From Lacrimispora amygdalina (GTDB lineage Bacteria; Bacillota; Clostridia; Lachnospirales; Lachnospiraceae): a DNA stretch of 46,263 bases. Where the stretch lies: positions 1 to 46,263 of the forward strand of contig NZ_QOHO01000006.1 of NCBI RefSeq assembly GCF_003432035.1, in the 5' to 3' direction. A program made the position numbers and the translations under genes. The notes under the pieces were generated by a model, which did not search any database, had not been told where the DNA came from, and saw only the letters and a list, made by a program, of their open reading frames with translations. Numbering within the stretch: position 1 is the first letter of the stretch; every line of letters begins with the position of its first letter. Shown here in pieces: positions 33,551-41,102 of this stretch.

Positions 33551-35956
33551 TTAAAATTCTGTCCTGCTGATTACATCAGCCTGACATGCCGGAGATAATG
33601 ATGTAAACAATGCGCTGTAGCCGGATACCCGAACCATTAAATCTTTATAATTTTCCGGATGTATCATAGCGTCTTTATAAACCTCCGTATCAACTACATT
33701 AAACTGGATCTGCTCGCCGTAATTGTCAAAGAAAACACGTATCATATCAATAATTTTCTTCTTGTTTTCCTCTGTCTCCAGCGCAGCTTTACTCAGTCTC
33801 ATGTTAAAAATACCGCCTTTTTGGATGTAAATTGTGGGAAGCTTCATAACGGAATTGCAGGCTGCTGTTGCCCCGTTTTTTTCTGATCCGTTAGCAGGAG
33901 AGACGCCGTTATTTACAGGTGCCCCGTTCTTCCGGCCATCGGGGGTTGCACCAATGCTTGAACCGAATGCAATATTTCCAGTAACCGGACTCTGGCTGTA
34001 AGAATAGCAGCAGGGTACCGGTCCCTTGCCATATTTTGAACTTTTGCATTCATACCTGTAGGTATGTCCGATGAACTCCTCCACCGCTACCACCCACCGG
34101 TCTGCTTCATCATCATCATTGCCGAACTTAGGCGCTTTGTTAAGTAATATTGCTCTGATCTCCGATCCGGCTGGCACTGTTGTTTCATCCTCAAAATTTG
34201 TTTTTAATGCATGCAGCAGCTGATTCATTGTAATAATCTTCTGATCAAAGACAATATAATTAATTGCTGCCAGAGCATCACCTGCACTGATGCTTCCTGC
34301 TGTGGGACCTCCGTCAGCGGAATAGACCGAGCCGCCTTCCACCAGATCTAACCCCCGTCCAATACAGTCCTCCACCAGTGATGCCCGAAATGCATTGATA
34401 TCCATCTCCACATGCAGTTCATCGTTGATATGCTCTGTTTCAACCTGTAAATCGATAAAATACTTCAGTGCCTTCTTATATTCTTCATAAATTTCCTGTG
34501 TACTGGTACATGCTTCTATTTTTTTATCAACGTCAAAGAAATGAACCTTTGTCCGGGGATCGGTGCCATTATTCAGTGTAATCTCCAACACCTTTTCCAC
34601 GTTCAGCCATGGTCCCTTTGCTGCAAAATCCCATTTACCCGGAATCGATGCCTCAATGCAGCCATCGGGCACCCAGTTATATCTGTCTTCTTTTGCAATT
34701 CCCATATTCTCCAGTGTTCTGATAAATGCCTTGTCGTTATAAAATGCAGGCTGCCCTCCTTTATGGTTTTCCATGGCATTAAGGGCTTTCATAAGGAATT
34801 CATCGGGAGTATCATCACAGCATTTAACTGAGATAGATGGAGTAAATAATTTCAGATCCTCACATGCCTCAATGCAAAGTTCCGATACGGTATTGACCGC
34901 ATTACTGCCATCTGCCCGCTGACCGGCAACAGCCAGATTAATAAACATCTGGTAACCAAGGAAAAATTCTGTGTCAGGCCAGCTTCGAAGCTTATTCAGC
35001 TCATTGCATTTGATAAAAAACGCTTCAATAATCTCAAGAGCTTCCTGTCTTGTTATCCTTCCTTTAAAAAGATCTTTCTGATAAAATGGATATACATACT
35101 GATCGAATCTTCCCAGTGAAATTGCATGACCATTGGATTCCAGGTGCACTGCCAGTAAAATTAAATAAACAGACTGAACCGCTTCATGAAAGTTTCTCGC
35201 AGGATGGTAGGGTACATGTCTGCAGACTTCCGTTAAATCAGTCAGTTCCTTCCTGCGTTTTTCATCCGTTGCCGCCTGTGCCTGTTTTTCGCACTCATCA
35301 GCAATCCGGTAAGCGAAATTAACAACCGCCTGGTTTCCCTTTAGTGCCGCTTCTAAAAACCAGCGTTTTCTTACATTACCAGGTTCCTTCGGATCCAGAG
35401 AGTTTCTCTTATCCACGATCCGCCTCATAACATCCTCAAGACCTTTATTAATTACCAGCTCATAATCTACCACCTCATTGCCCAGACCAGCCGCAGATAC
35501 CCAGGTATCATCAATTACATTGGCATCCCATGCTGCATTGATATAATCGGGCAGAGTCTTGCGCAGGCTTTCATAAAGTGATTTCCCCTTCCAGTAACAT
35601 ACACAATCCATTATTTTATTTTTATCTTCTTCATCATAATAGAACTTATCACCGGGCCTGTCGTATGGATAATACGGTTTGCCGTTTAATTCTGCTTCAA
35701 GCCATTCTGTAGAATATTCCGGATAAACAGGAGATGCTTTCGGCCACTTTGCCTGATTCCCTACAATCAGCTCATCTTCATTTACGCAAACTGTCATTTT
35801 ATCCAGAACATCATAAAACGCCTGCGCTCTTCTTAACGCAATTGGCCTGCCTTCTGATTTTTTCATGGATTGTGTGAAGATAACACAACGTTCCGAACAG
35901 ATTCTTGGTTTCTGGTCAAATAACCTGTTTCTCAACCTTAGAATTCTTGTATTCAT
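33551..35956 (-). CDS. Glycyl-radical enzyme, dehydratase-type, substrate unknown
   Basis: An 801-residue glycyl-radical enzyme. The catalytic thiyl Cys433 and base Glu435 sit in PDGCIEASIPG; the glycyl radical is G779 in VRVSGYSALF; the preceding ATPDGR (670-675) is also intact. The single Cys with Glu two positions on excludes pyruvate formate-lyase (Cys-Cys) and fits diol dehydratases, choline lyase-like enzymes and E. coli PflD/YbiW-like enzymes. The stretch after the active site (GKWDFAAKGPW) lacks the W-H-D pattern I recall from glycerol dehydratase/CutC, suggesting another substrate. First gene of the operon, RBS AGGAGGGG. No N-terminal compartment-targeting helix and no shell genes nearby, so it is probably cytosolic. 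Confidence 0.93.
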   Translation of the reverse strand: MNTRILRLRNRLFDQKPRICSERCVIFTQSMKKSEGRPIALRRAQAFYDVLDKMTVCVNEDELIVGNQAKWPKASPVYPEYSTEWLEAELNGKPYYPYDRPGDKFYYDEEDKNKIMDCVCYWKGKSLYESLRKTLPDYINAAWDANVIDDTWVSAAGLGNEVVDYELVINKGLEDVMRRIVDKRNSLDPKEPGNVRKRWFLEAALKGNQAVVNFAYRIADECEKQAQAATDEKRRKELTDLTEVCRHVPYHPARNFHEAVQSVYLILLAVHLESNGHAISLGRFDQYVYPFYQKDLFKGRITRQEALEIIEAFFIKCNELNKLRSWPDTEFFLGYQMFINLAVAGQRADGSNAVNTVSELCIEACEDLKLFTPSISVKCCDDTPDEFLMKALNAMENHKGGQPAFYNDKAFIRTLENMGIAKEDRYNWVPDGCIEASIPGKWDFAAKGPWLNVEKVLEITLNNGTDPRTKVHFFDVDKKIEACTSTQEIYEEYKKALKYFIDLQVETEHINDELHVEMDINAFRASLVEDCIGRGLDLVEGGSVYSADGGPTAGSISAGDALAAINYIVFDQKIITMNQLLHALKTNFEDETTVPAGSEIRAILLNKAPKFGNDDDEADRWVVAVEEFIGHTYRYECKSSKYGKGPVPCCYSYSQSPVTGNIAFGSSIGATPDGRKNGAPVNNGVSPANGSEKNGATAACNSVMKLPTIYIQKGGIFNMRLSKAALETEENKKKIIDMIRVFFDNYGEQIQFNVVDTEVYKDAMIHPENYKDLMVRVSGYSALFTSLSPACQADVISRTEF

Positions 35957-35975
35957 ATATTCCCCTCCTTTTCTG

Positions 35976-35991
35976 ATGTAACTTGTTACAT
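35976..35991. promoter_or_regulatory. LacI-type operator at the operon start
   Basis: A perfect dyad, ATGTAAC-TT-GTTACAT, lies 20 bases upstream of the radical-enzyme ATG and over the predicted transcription start. The TGTAA...TTACA half-sites resemble GalR/LacI-family operators, so the divergent LacI protein is the likely ligand. Confidence 0.7.
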
Positions 35992-35995
35992 TTAC

Positions 35996-36024
35996 ATTTT
36001 ATACATATATTTTTTATTTGTCAA
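35996..36024 (-). promoter_or_regulatory. Promoter of the glycyl-radical sugar operon
   Basis: Minus-strand TTGACA and TAAAAT are spaced exactly 17 bases. Transcription would start near 35989, inside the operator dyad, giving a leader of about 33 bases before the radical-enzyme ATG. Confidence 0.75.
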
Positions 36025-36153
36025 TATACATTTTATGGTTTATGTATATTTTAATATTATTTTTTTAAATATTTATGTGTCATTTTACTGTTTTATTGTG
36101 TAATTCATACTATTCCCATGTATATAGTCACTTTTTTTAATTAATAGCTTTAC

Positions 36154-36165
36154 ACTTGTTACATT
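36154..36165. promoter_or_regulatory. Second copy of the 12-mer of the LacI-type operator
   Basis: ACTTGTTACATT recurs here exactly as at 35981-35992, 173 bases away. Only the right half-site matches; the left reads TTACA instead of TGTAA. It is a candidate auxiliary site for repression by looping. The 375-base divergent gap also has a very AT-rich stretch (36025-36150) with no other visible structure. Confidence 0.45.
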
Positions 36166-36229
36166 AAAGATTATAATTGACTCAGTAACAGCTGATCACA
36201 CTTTTGAACCATTCATTTTACTGACTTTC

Positions 36230-36312
36230 AAAACGTTTTATGGTAATATAAATTCCAGAAATTGTCAGTCAGATAAAAGTTCAGTGGAATTTTAAAATAT
36301 TCAGGATATAAT
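36230..36312 (+). promoter_or_regulatory. LacI gene promoter region with AAAACGTTTT palindrome
   Basis: A perfect palindrome AAAACGTTTT with a central CG (36230-36239) lies about 100 bases upstream of the regulator gene, and a consensus TATAAT (36307-36312) about 20 bases upstream. No good -35 pairs with that -10. The palindrome differs from catabolite-control (cre) consensus at two or more key positions. It may be an autoregulatory or CcpA-like site. Confidence 0.4.
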
Positions 36313-36331
36313 CATGCGAGGAGAGTAAGAA

Positions 36332-37351
36332 ATGCAGAACCCGGAAAATCATAATGGCTTCATTGGCATAAGAGAAATCGCCAGGCTTGCTGGTGTATCT
36401 ACAGCAACCGTATCCAGAGTCATTAATACGCCAGATAAAACCTCACCAAAAGTGAGGGAACGAGTTGAGGAGCTTATAAAGGAGTATAATTATATTCCTA
36501 ATCAGACAATTAAAAATGTTTTTTCAAAAACTTCAAATTCCATAGCAATTTTTATATACGATATGGATAATCCATTTTTCATTACTTTAATAAAGGAATT
36601 AAATCAGATATGTCTTGACAATAAATATACTTTATTAATCATGGATACAGAAAACCAGCCTGAACGCGAGAAAGACTACCTGGAATATTGTATATCAAAC
36701 AGATGTGCCGGCATTATACTGACAGAAGGCCTTAATTACAACATATTTGAACCGTACAAAAATCAGATACCGATTGTATCAATGGACAGACGAACCAAGG
36801 GGTTATACTCTACGGTACGGTCTAATAACAGAGAAATGATTCATAAAATTATCGACTACTTATATAATCTCAATCATAGAAAAATAGGGTTTATAGGCAG
36901 CGGGAAGAAGTTCGATTCTATTGAATCCCGGTTCCGGGGGTATAAAGAAGCACTGGGAAACAAGAACCTGCAGATCAGGAATGAATACATTTATCTTCCG
37001 GATAAAAACGGACTGGACTTTGAAACAGGCCAGACCGCTCTCGGTTATTTTATGTCTCTTTCAGAGCCGCCTACTGCAATTGTCTGCAGCTGTGATTTAG
37101 TTGCCTTAGGTGTGATCAACGAGGCAGCCATCAAAAATATACGTATTCCCGATACCTTCTCGCTGGTGGGTTTTGACGGCGTGCTGAATAAAATCCACTA
37201 TCCTCAGATTACTACAGTAAAGCAGAATATTCCGGTTCTGGCAAAAGAACTCTTTGAGCTGGCTGTAAACCCGCCGGAAGTGCCCGTTGTAAGAACGATT
37301 GAAGCCACTTTTATACATGGCTATACATGTATGCAGATCGATGCAACATAA
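36332..37351 (+). CDS. LacI-family regulator of the glycyl-radical sugar operon
   Basis: A 339-residue LacI/GalR protein. Helix-turn-helix at residues 12-32 (IREIARLAGVSTATVSRVINT), then the ligand-binding core with FIYDMDNPFFITLIKEL, the central YNLNHRKIGFIGSGK and PTAIVCSCDLVALGVI. Divergently transcribed from the radical-enzyme operon across 375 bases that carry a perfect operator, so it is most likely that operon's repressor. Inducer unknown; it should be the substrate or an early intermediate. RBS GAGGAG eight bases before the ATG. Terminated by a strong hairpin directly downstream. Confidence 0.94.
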   Translation: MQNPENHNGFIGIREIARLAGVSTATVSRVINTPDKTSPKVRERVEELIKEYNYIPNQTIKNVFSKTSNSIAIFIYDMDNPFFITLIKELNQICLDNKYTLLIMDTENQPEREKDYLEYCISNRCAGIILTEGLNYNIFEPYKNQIPIVSMDRRTKGLYSTVRSNNREMIHKIIDYLYNLNHRKIGFIGSGKKFDSIESRFRGYKEALGNKNLQIRNEYIYLPDKNGLDFETGQTALGYFMSLSEPPTAIVCSCDLVALGVINEAAIKNIRIPDTFSLVGFDGVLNKIHYPQITTVKQNIPVLAKELFELAVNPPEVPVVRTIEATFIHGYTCMQIDAT

Positions 37352-37369
37352 GCATCATTTAAGAATCCG

Positions 37370-37403
37370 CCCGGCAGCATTCATTATGCTGCCGGGTTTT
37401 TAT
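37370..37403 (+). terminator. Rho-independent terminator of the LacI gene, overlapping the flavodoxin gene end
   Basis: CCCGGCAGCAT and ATGCTGCCGGG form an 11-bp perfect stem with a 5-base loop, then TTTTTAT. The right arm encodes the last codons and stop of the convergent flavodoxin gene. Confidence 0.92.
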
Positions 37404-37968
37404 CGGGAACAACTAAACCGGAACCTATTTTTTTTAAGTCCCTGCACAAGTCTTTTCTGTCGTATATGGAACCGCTGCGAAGACCCGTGACAACGGGAAT
37501 CTCTTTCACTTCAAATTCGAGAGTTTTAAACATTTGACTGGTATAATCAATATACGGCTTAAACAGATCTGCATTGGGATTGCCCTGGTTAAAAGAAAGA
37601 ACTATTTGTCTTTTAACAGCATTGTCTTTAAAAAAGGGAGAGAACCGAGGTGAACGCTGTGCGAACAGCCTGTCGGTAAATATCTTTCCCTGAGCGCTCA
37701 TCTGGCCCATGTAGATCGGCAAGCCTAAAATGATAATATCTGTGTACTCCATTGCATTATAAATTTTCTGCATGTCATCCTTGATAACGCAACCCTGATC
37801 ATTCTTATGGCAGGCCCAACAGCCTCTGCATGGTTTTATATCAAGGTCGCTGAAACGAAACGACTGGGTCTGGGCGCCATTTTCTCTTGCGCCCTCCAGC
37901 AATTTATTTACTATAAAGGCAGTATTGCCCTCTCTTTGCTGACTTGCAATGATTCCCATAATATTCAT
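37384..37968 (-). CDS. Flavodoxin-fold NAD(P)H-dependent oxidoreductase
   Basis: A 194-residue FMN-binding reductase. FMN phosphate loop: GIIASQQREGNTAFIV. Cys cluster: C47-x2-C50-x2-C53...C60 in KPCRGCWACHKNDQGC, as in iron-sulfur flavoproteins of anaerobes, where it can bind 4Fe-4S or act as redox thiols. The ribityl-binding loop is LGLPIYMGQMSAQGK. Role: two-electron reduction of quinones, nitro compounds or disulfides. The promoter is near perfect and overlapped by repeats likely bound by the MarR protein encoded immediately upstream. Its final codons form part of a terminator for the convergent LacI gene. Confidence 0.9.
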   Translation of the reverse strand: MNIMGIIASQQREGNTAFIVNKLLEGARENGAQTQSFRFSDLDIKPCRGCWACHKNDQGCVIKDDMQKIYNAMEYTDIIILGLPIYMGQMSAQGKIFTDRLFAQRSPRFSPFFKDNAVKRQIVLSFNQGNPNADLFKPYIDYTSQMFKTLEFEVKEIPVVTGLRSGSIYDRKDLCRDLKKIGSGLVVPDKNPAA

Positions 37969-37994
37969 ATAGTTTTCTCCTTTTTATCGGGTCA

Positions 37995-38049
37995 TTTTGT
38001 GTCCTAGGACCCATATTGTTATCATAGTATCTTTTTGTGTCCTTGTCAA
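37995..38049 (-). promoter_or_regulatory. Flavodoxin gene promoter with repeated MarR-type sites
   Basis: Minus-strand TTGACA and TATGAT are spaced 17 bases. The 11-mer TTTTGTGTCCT (plus strand) occurs at 37995-38005 and 38033-38043, 38 bases apart. One copy abuts the -35; the other runs into the palindrome GTCCTAGGAC (38001-38010) just after the -10. Confidence 0.72.
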
Positions 38050-38060
38050 CAATAATTTAC

Positions 38061-38100
38061 AAAATAAAAAGCAGCCTCTTATTTTTAATTGGGGCTGCCT
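38061..38100 (-). terminator. Rho-independent terminator of the MarR gene
   Basis: Minus strand GCAGCC and GGCTGC (6 bp, extendable by a wobble and an A-T pair) flank a 16-base loop and are followed by TTTTTATTTT. It separates the MarR transcript from the strong flavodoxin promoter just downstream. Confidence 0.82.
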
Positions 38101-38108
38101 CTCATCCA

Positions 38109-38597
38109 TTATAATTTATCACACCAGCCAGACGTAATATCTACCCCCAGCTTTTTTATCTCTGCATCTAAATGTTGGTTAAACTTTTCCGCAAAACCAA
38201 GCATATTGTCATACTGTTCCTCTGTTATTTCATCAAATACCGCTTTATCCCGCTCTTTATATTCTCTATGCAATTCCTCATGCACTCGGTATATCTTATC
38301 TCCCTGTTTTGTAAGCCTGAAATAAACTTCTTTCCTGTTGTCTGGTTTCTGATAACTTTCAATAAGTTCTTTCTCAATGAGCTTCTTTGTCAGCTTACTG
38401 ATTGCGCTTCTTGTCATATAAAATGCCTCAGCAAGTTTTGTCACATTAGAATCTTCATTCCCGCCAATGTATTCGATACAATGCACTTCTGAAGGATTAT
38501 ACCCTTTTAGTCTGGTTTTCATTTTGAAGCTGTCAAGCCACATCTTCTTATTAAACAGATCCCAAAGTTCTGACATAACCTGTTCTTCTTTGTTCAC
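38109..38597 (-). CDS. MarR-family transcriptional regulator
   Basis: About 162 residues from a GTG start that has GGAGG eight bases upstream (an in-frame TTG 11 codons earlier lacks one). The recognition helix region is NVTKLAEAFYMTRSAISKLTKKLIEKEL and the wing is QKPDNRKEVYFRLTKQG. It sits directly upstream of a flavodoxin gene whose promoter carries repeated sequence blocks, so repression of that reductase is the likely job, with small electrophiles or redox signals as inducers. No conserved sensing Cys is obvious; the single Cys is near the middle (EVHCIEYIGG) and another lies near the C-terminus (SGWCDKL). Confidence 0.9.
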   Translation of the reverse strand: MNKEEQVMSELWDLFNKKMWLDSFKMKTRLKGYNPSEVHCIEYIGGNEDSNVTKLAEAFYMTRSAISKLTKKLIEKELIESYQKPDNRKEVYFRLTKQGDKIYRVHEELHREYKERDKAVFDEITEEQYDNMLGFAEKFNQHLDAEIKKLGVDITSGWCDKL

Positions 38598-38677
38598 AGC
38601 CTGTTCCTCCGATTTCCCTAAATTTCCCAATTTCCGGAAGCATACTCATTCATACATATGTCAAGCACCTATATCAT

Positions 38678-39145
38678 CTATTCTAATGGACTGTTATGGG
38701 GGATTATCACCTTTTCATATTGAAAATGCCCCGCATCCACCGTCATTCGGCACATCGAGATCTCCAAATTAAAGCGCCTTTTACCACAGCTGCCAGGATT
38801 AAGATACAAAACACCATCTATAACTTCAGAGAAGTATTTATGGGAATGCCCATAGATCACTACGTCCACTTGCGGCAAACGTTTTGGGACATCTGTCCTG
38901 TTATGAACGATAAAGAATCTAACACCTTCAATGGTTGTAGAAATACTGGCCGGCAGATCTTTTGCCCAATCCATATCGTTATTACCGCGAACCATATAGG
39001 TCTCTCCCAACATTTGGACAGTATCAGCGACGGAAGGGGTATTGATATCACCGGCGTGGAAGATGCAATCAGCTGCATCCAGTTCAGCTATAACCTGTTC
39101 TCTCAGGATGCCATGAGTATCCGATATGATTGCAATGCGTTTCAT
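38678..39145 (-). CDS. YfcE/MJ0936-type metallophosphoesterase
   Basis: A 155-residue phosphodiesterase with the five metallophosphoesterase blocks: SDTHG, HAGD, RGNND, IVHN (in place of the usual THGH-type Gly-His) and YGHSH. The family uses two Mn/Ni/Fe ions to cleave phosphodiesters, with 2'-nucleotidase or bis-pNPP activity known for relatives. It ends a run of four minus-strand genes (reductase, TetR, flavodoxin, phosphoesterase) and begins 10 bases after the flavodoxin gene, which suggests co-transcription. Confidence 0.92.
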   Translation of the reverse strand: MKRIAIISDTHGILREQVIAELDAADCIFHAGDINTPSVADTVQMLGETYMVRGNNDMDWAKDLPASISTTIEGVRFFIVHNRTDVPKRLPQVDVVIYGHSHKYFSEVIDGVLYLNPGSCGKRRFNLEISMCRMTVDAGHFQYEKVIIPHNSPLE

Positions 39146-39155
39146 AAGCTTAATC

Positions 39156-39626
39156 TCACCTCATCAGATCAGCAAAGCGTGTTATATTATTCTCATCGAT
39201 TCTCGACTGACTCTGCTTGCAGCCAGTTATCTTTTTCATAATAAATTTCTCCATAAAATTCATTTTGTCATAATTGCATTCTCCACCGAAAAATCCCTTG
39301 GCTGCAGCCGCCGCCAAAAGTTCCTTAGGAAAAGAGGAGTCAAGTTGCTTTTGTGCATCATCTTCCTTTGCCATTCCACAGATAAAAAGCCCCAGTTTTT
39401 TCCCTTTAAGGATATTAATATTGTCTGAGCAAAAATGCATTACCGGCTTTCTTATCTTCCCTGCATAGACCGATCCGCCTATGATGACTTTATCATATTT
39501 CATCAGATCAGGAAGATTCCTGTTTAAATCACAGATATCCACCTTTTCACCCAGCTTTTTTGCGAGAATCTCAGCGCACGTTTTAGTAAATCCGTATTTG
39601 GTTGCATATGCTATTAATGTACTCAT
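39156..39626 (-). CDS. Flavodoxin-domain protein (HemG/protoporphyrinogen-oxidase-like)
   Basis: A 156-residue protein with a flavodoxin fold: FMN loop IAYATKYGFTKTCAEIL, then DKVIIGGSVYAGKIRKPV and LGLFICGMAKEDD. This is the pattern of the Flavodoxin_5 group, which includes HemG and menaquinone-dependent oxidases. The ATG at MSTLIAYATKYG has GGGAGG eight bases upstream; a longer frame lacks one. It follows the TetR gene in the same unit, so it is probably induced together with the FMN reductase. Substrate unknown. Confidence 0.88.
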   Translation of the reverse strand: MSTLIAYATKYGFTKTCAEILAKKLGEKVDICDLNRNLPDLMKYDKVIIGGSVYAGKIRKPVMHFCSDNINILKGKKLGLFICGMAKEDDAQKQLDSSFPKELLAAAAAKGFFGGECNYDKMNFMEKFIMKKITGCKQSQSRIDENNITRFADLMR

Positions 39627-39684
39627 TTTTAATACCTCCCATATAATTAAATCGTCATCGGTTTCCATTTCATAAACTGCATTT

Positions 39685-40263
39685 TTACACGCCAGCCGCT
39701 AAACCTTTCATCGTAAAATCCGTGAGATAATCCAAAATCTCCGGAAAATACTGAAGTCCAATTTCCTCCTTATGGATCTCAATCGTAATGATTGATGTAA
39801 AAATGGCCATAATCATTGCGCTGTCAATATCGTTCCTTATTTTCCCGTCTTCCTGCCATTTTTTTATGATCTCAAAAAAATCCCGATACATGAAGTCAAG
39901 CCGGTCCAGCCCCTTCTGTTCACGAAAATACTTCTCTATTTTAATGGATACCTCCTTGTTATACCATTCTTTCAGAATCGGATTTGATTTCATACCTTTT
40001 AAATTTAACAGCATCAATTCCTTAACCACACTCTCGGGATCCTGTTCCATATTAACTGATCTCAGTATTTTTTTCTTAAGCTTTTCATTCTCTTCCAGAT
40101 ATATTTCCATGAAAAGTTCTTCTTTTGAGGAATAATAATTATAGAATGTACCTGTTCCTATTTCCGCAGTTTTCGTAATATCGGAAATATTGGTATCCTT
40201 AAACCCTTTCCGGCTGAACAGTTCCTTTCCGCAATTAAATAAAATTGTTTTTGTATCTTTCAA
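39685..40263 (-). CDS. TetR-family transcriptional regulator
   Basis: About 192 residues from a TTG start with GGAGG six bases upstream (a TTG ten codons earlier is less well placed). HTH: NISDITKTAEIGTGTFYNYYSSKEELFME, classic TetR/AcrR. The C-terminal ligand domain is alpha-helical. It lies between an FMN reductase and a flavodoxin gene, all apparently in one transcript. The palindrome with TGAATGA/TCATTCA-type half-sites at the unit's promoter matches the style of TetR operators, so autoregulation is likely. Confidence 0.92.
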   Translation of the reverse strand: MKDTKTILFNCGKELFSRKGFKDTNISDITKTAEIGTGTFYNYYSSKEELFMEIYLEENEKLKKKILRSVNMEQDPESVVKELMLLNLKGMKSNPILKEWYNKEVSIKIEKYFREQKGLDRLDFMYRDFFEIIKKWQEDGKIRNDIDSAMIMAIFTSIITIEIHKEEIGLQYFPEILDYLTDFTMKGLAAGV

Positions 40264-40307
40264 TATACTGACCTCCAGAATATCCTTTCTCAAATAACGA
40301 CTAATTT

Positions 40308-41078
40308 CTAATCCACCCCAGCCATTCGATGCCCTATGTAATCAAAAATCCGACCCATCAGCTTTTTAATTGGATTTAAGGATACATCGTAATAATAATC
40401 CGATTCAAACCAGCCATTTGTGCTATAGTACCGATAGTCATAATACTCATCGTTCAGCATTTCTTTCATGCTTGTTCTTGACATTCTAAACATCATCAGC
40501 CTGAATAAAGATGGGGCTGGAGCAGTTTGACGCATCAGCACCCGGTTAAACCTTACAGCGGCCTTTTTTATTTCGAGTGAGTTCTTTTTCTGTACATCTT
40601 TTGTGACCGGCTCCAGAGTCTTTAATACACAGCCTTTTGCAGTACTATATCCCAAATTCTCTCCCATATTTCCGAGGTACTTTATAATAGAGTTTCCCCC
40701 GTAAATTCCCTGAGTAACAATCGACGTAAATGCTTTCCCAAAAAAACAAGGCCGATGCAGGAAGAAAGCTGTCCGGTCCAATAGATTCTTCATGGATGCC
40801 GAAACATGAAAGGCATAATTGGGGGAAGCAAATATTACCCCGTCAGAATGGATCATCTTATCAATCAGCAGATCCCGGTCGTCGTGTATGGGGCAGAATT
40901 TTTTCCCTTTATTGAAACACAGCTTGCAGCCCCTGCAAAACTCAATTCGATAATCCTTTAAAAAAACATATTCAAATTCAATCTCCGTATGCGATTTCAA
41001 ATTTCTCTCAAATTCACGGACTGCTTCGTAAGTAGCCTTTTTCTGGGCACTTCCTATAAATGCGGTAACCTTTTTCAT
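40308..41078 (-). CDS. Flavodoxin-fold NADPH-dependent FMN reductase
   Basis: A 256-residue reductase with the N-terminal flavodoxin fold (KVTAFIGSAQKKATYEAV), a Cys motif FCRGCKLCFNKGKKFC at residues ~48-63, and the FMN loop SPNYAFHVSASMKNLLDR. The C-terminal ~90 residues extend beyond usual length with a Tyr-rich helical segment (DEYYDYRYYSTNGWFE), probably a dimerisation or substrate lid. It leads a TetR-controlled unit with a near-consensus promoter. A role in reducing xenobiotics or quinones is typical but unproven. Confidence 0.9.
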   Translation of the reverse strand: MKKVTAFIGSAQKKATYEAVREFERNLKSHTEIEFEYVFLKDYRIEFCRGCKLCFNKGKKFCPIHDDRDLLIDKMIHSDGVIFASPNYAFHVSASMKNLLDRTAFFLHRPCFFGKAFTSIVTQGIYGGNSIIKYLGNMGENLGYSTAKGCVLKTLEPVTKDVQKKNSLEIKKAAVRFNRVLMRQTAPAPSLFRLMMFRMSRTSMKEMLNDEYYDYRYYSTNGWFESDYYYDVSLNPIKKLMGRIFDYIGHRMAGVD

Positions 41079-41102
41079 ATGGGGCCTTTCCGAAATTTAC
41101 AA

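Noticed and set aside
33551-35956. Pyruvate formate-lyase
   Set aside because: The active site has one Cys followed by Ile-Glu (C433, E435) instead of the adjacent Cys pair, and the activase has a ferredoxin-type insert.
36230-36239. Catabolite-control (cre) site
   Set aside because: The central CG is present but at least two conserved flanking positions of the cre consensus do not match; kept only as an unassigned palindrome.
26862-36331. Bacterial microcompartment locus
   Set aside because: No shell protein, aldehyde dehydrogenase or encapsulation peptide is encoded anywhere in the window.
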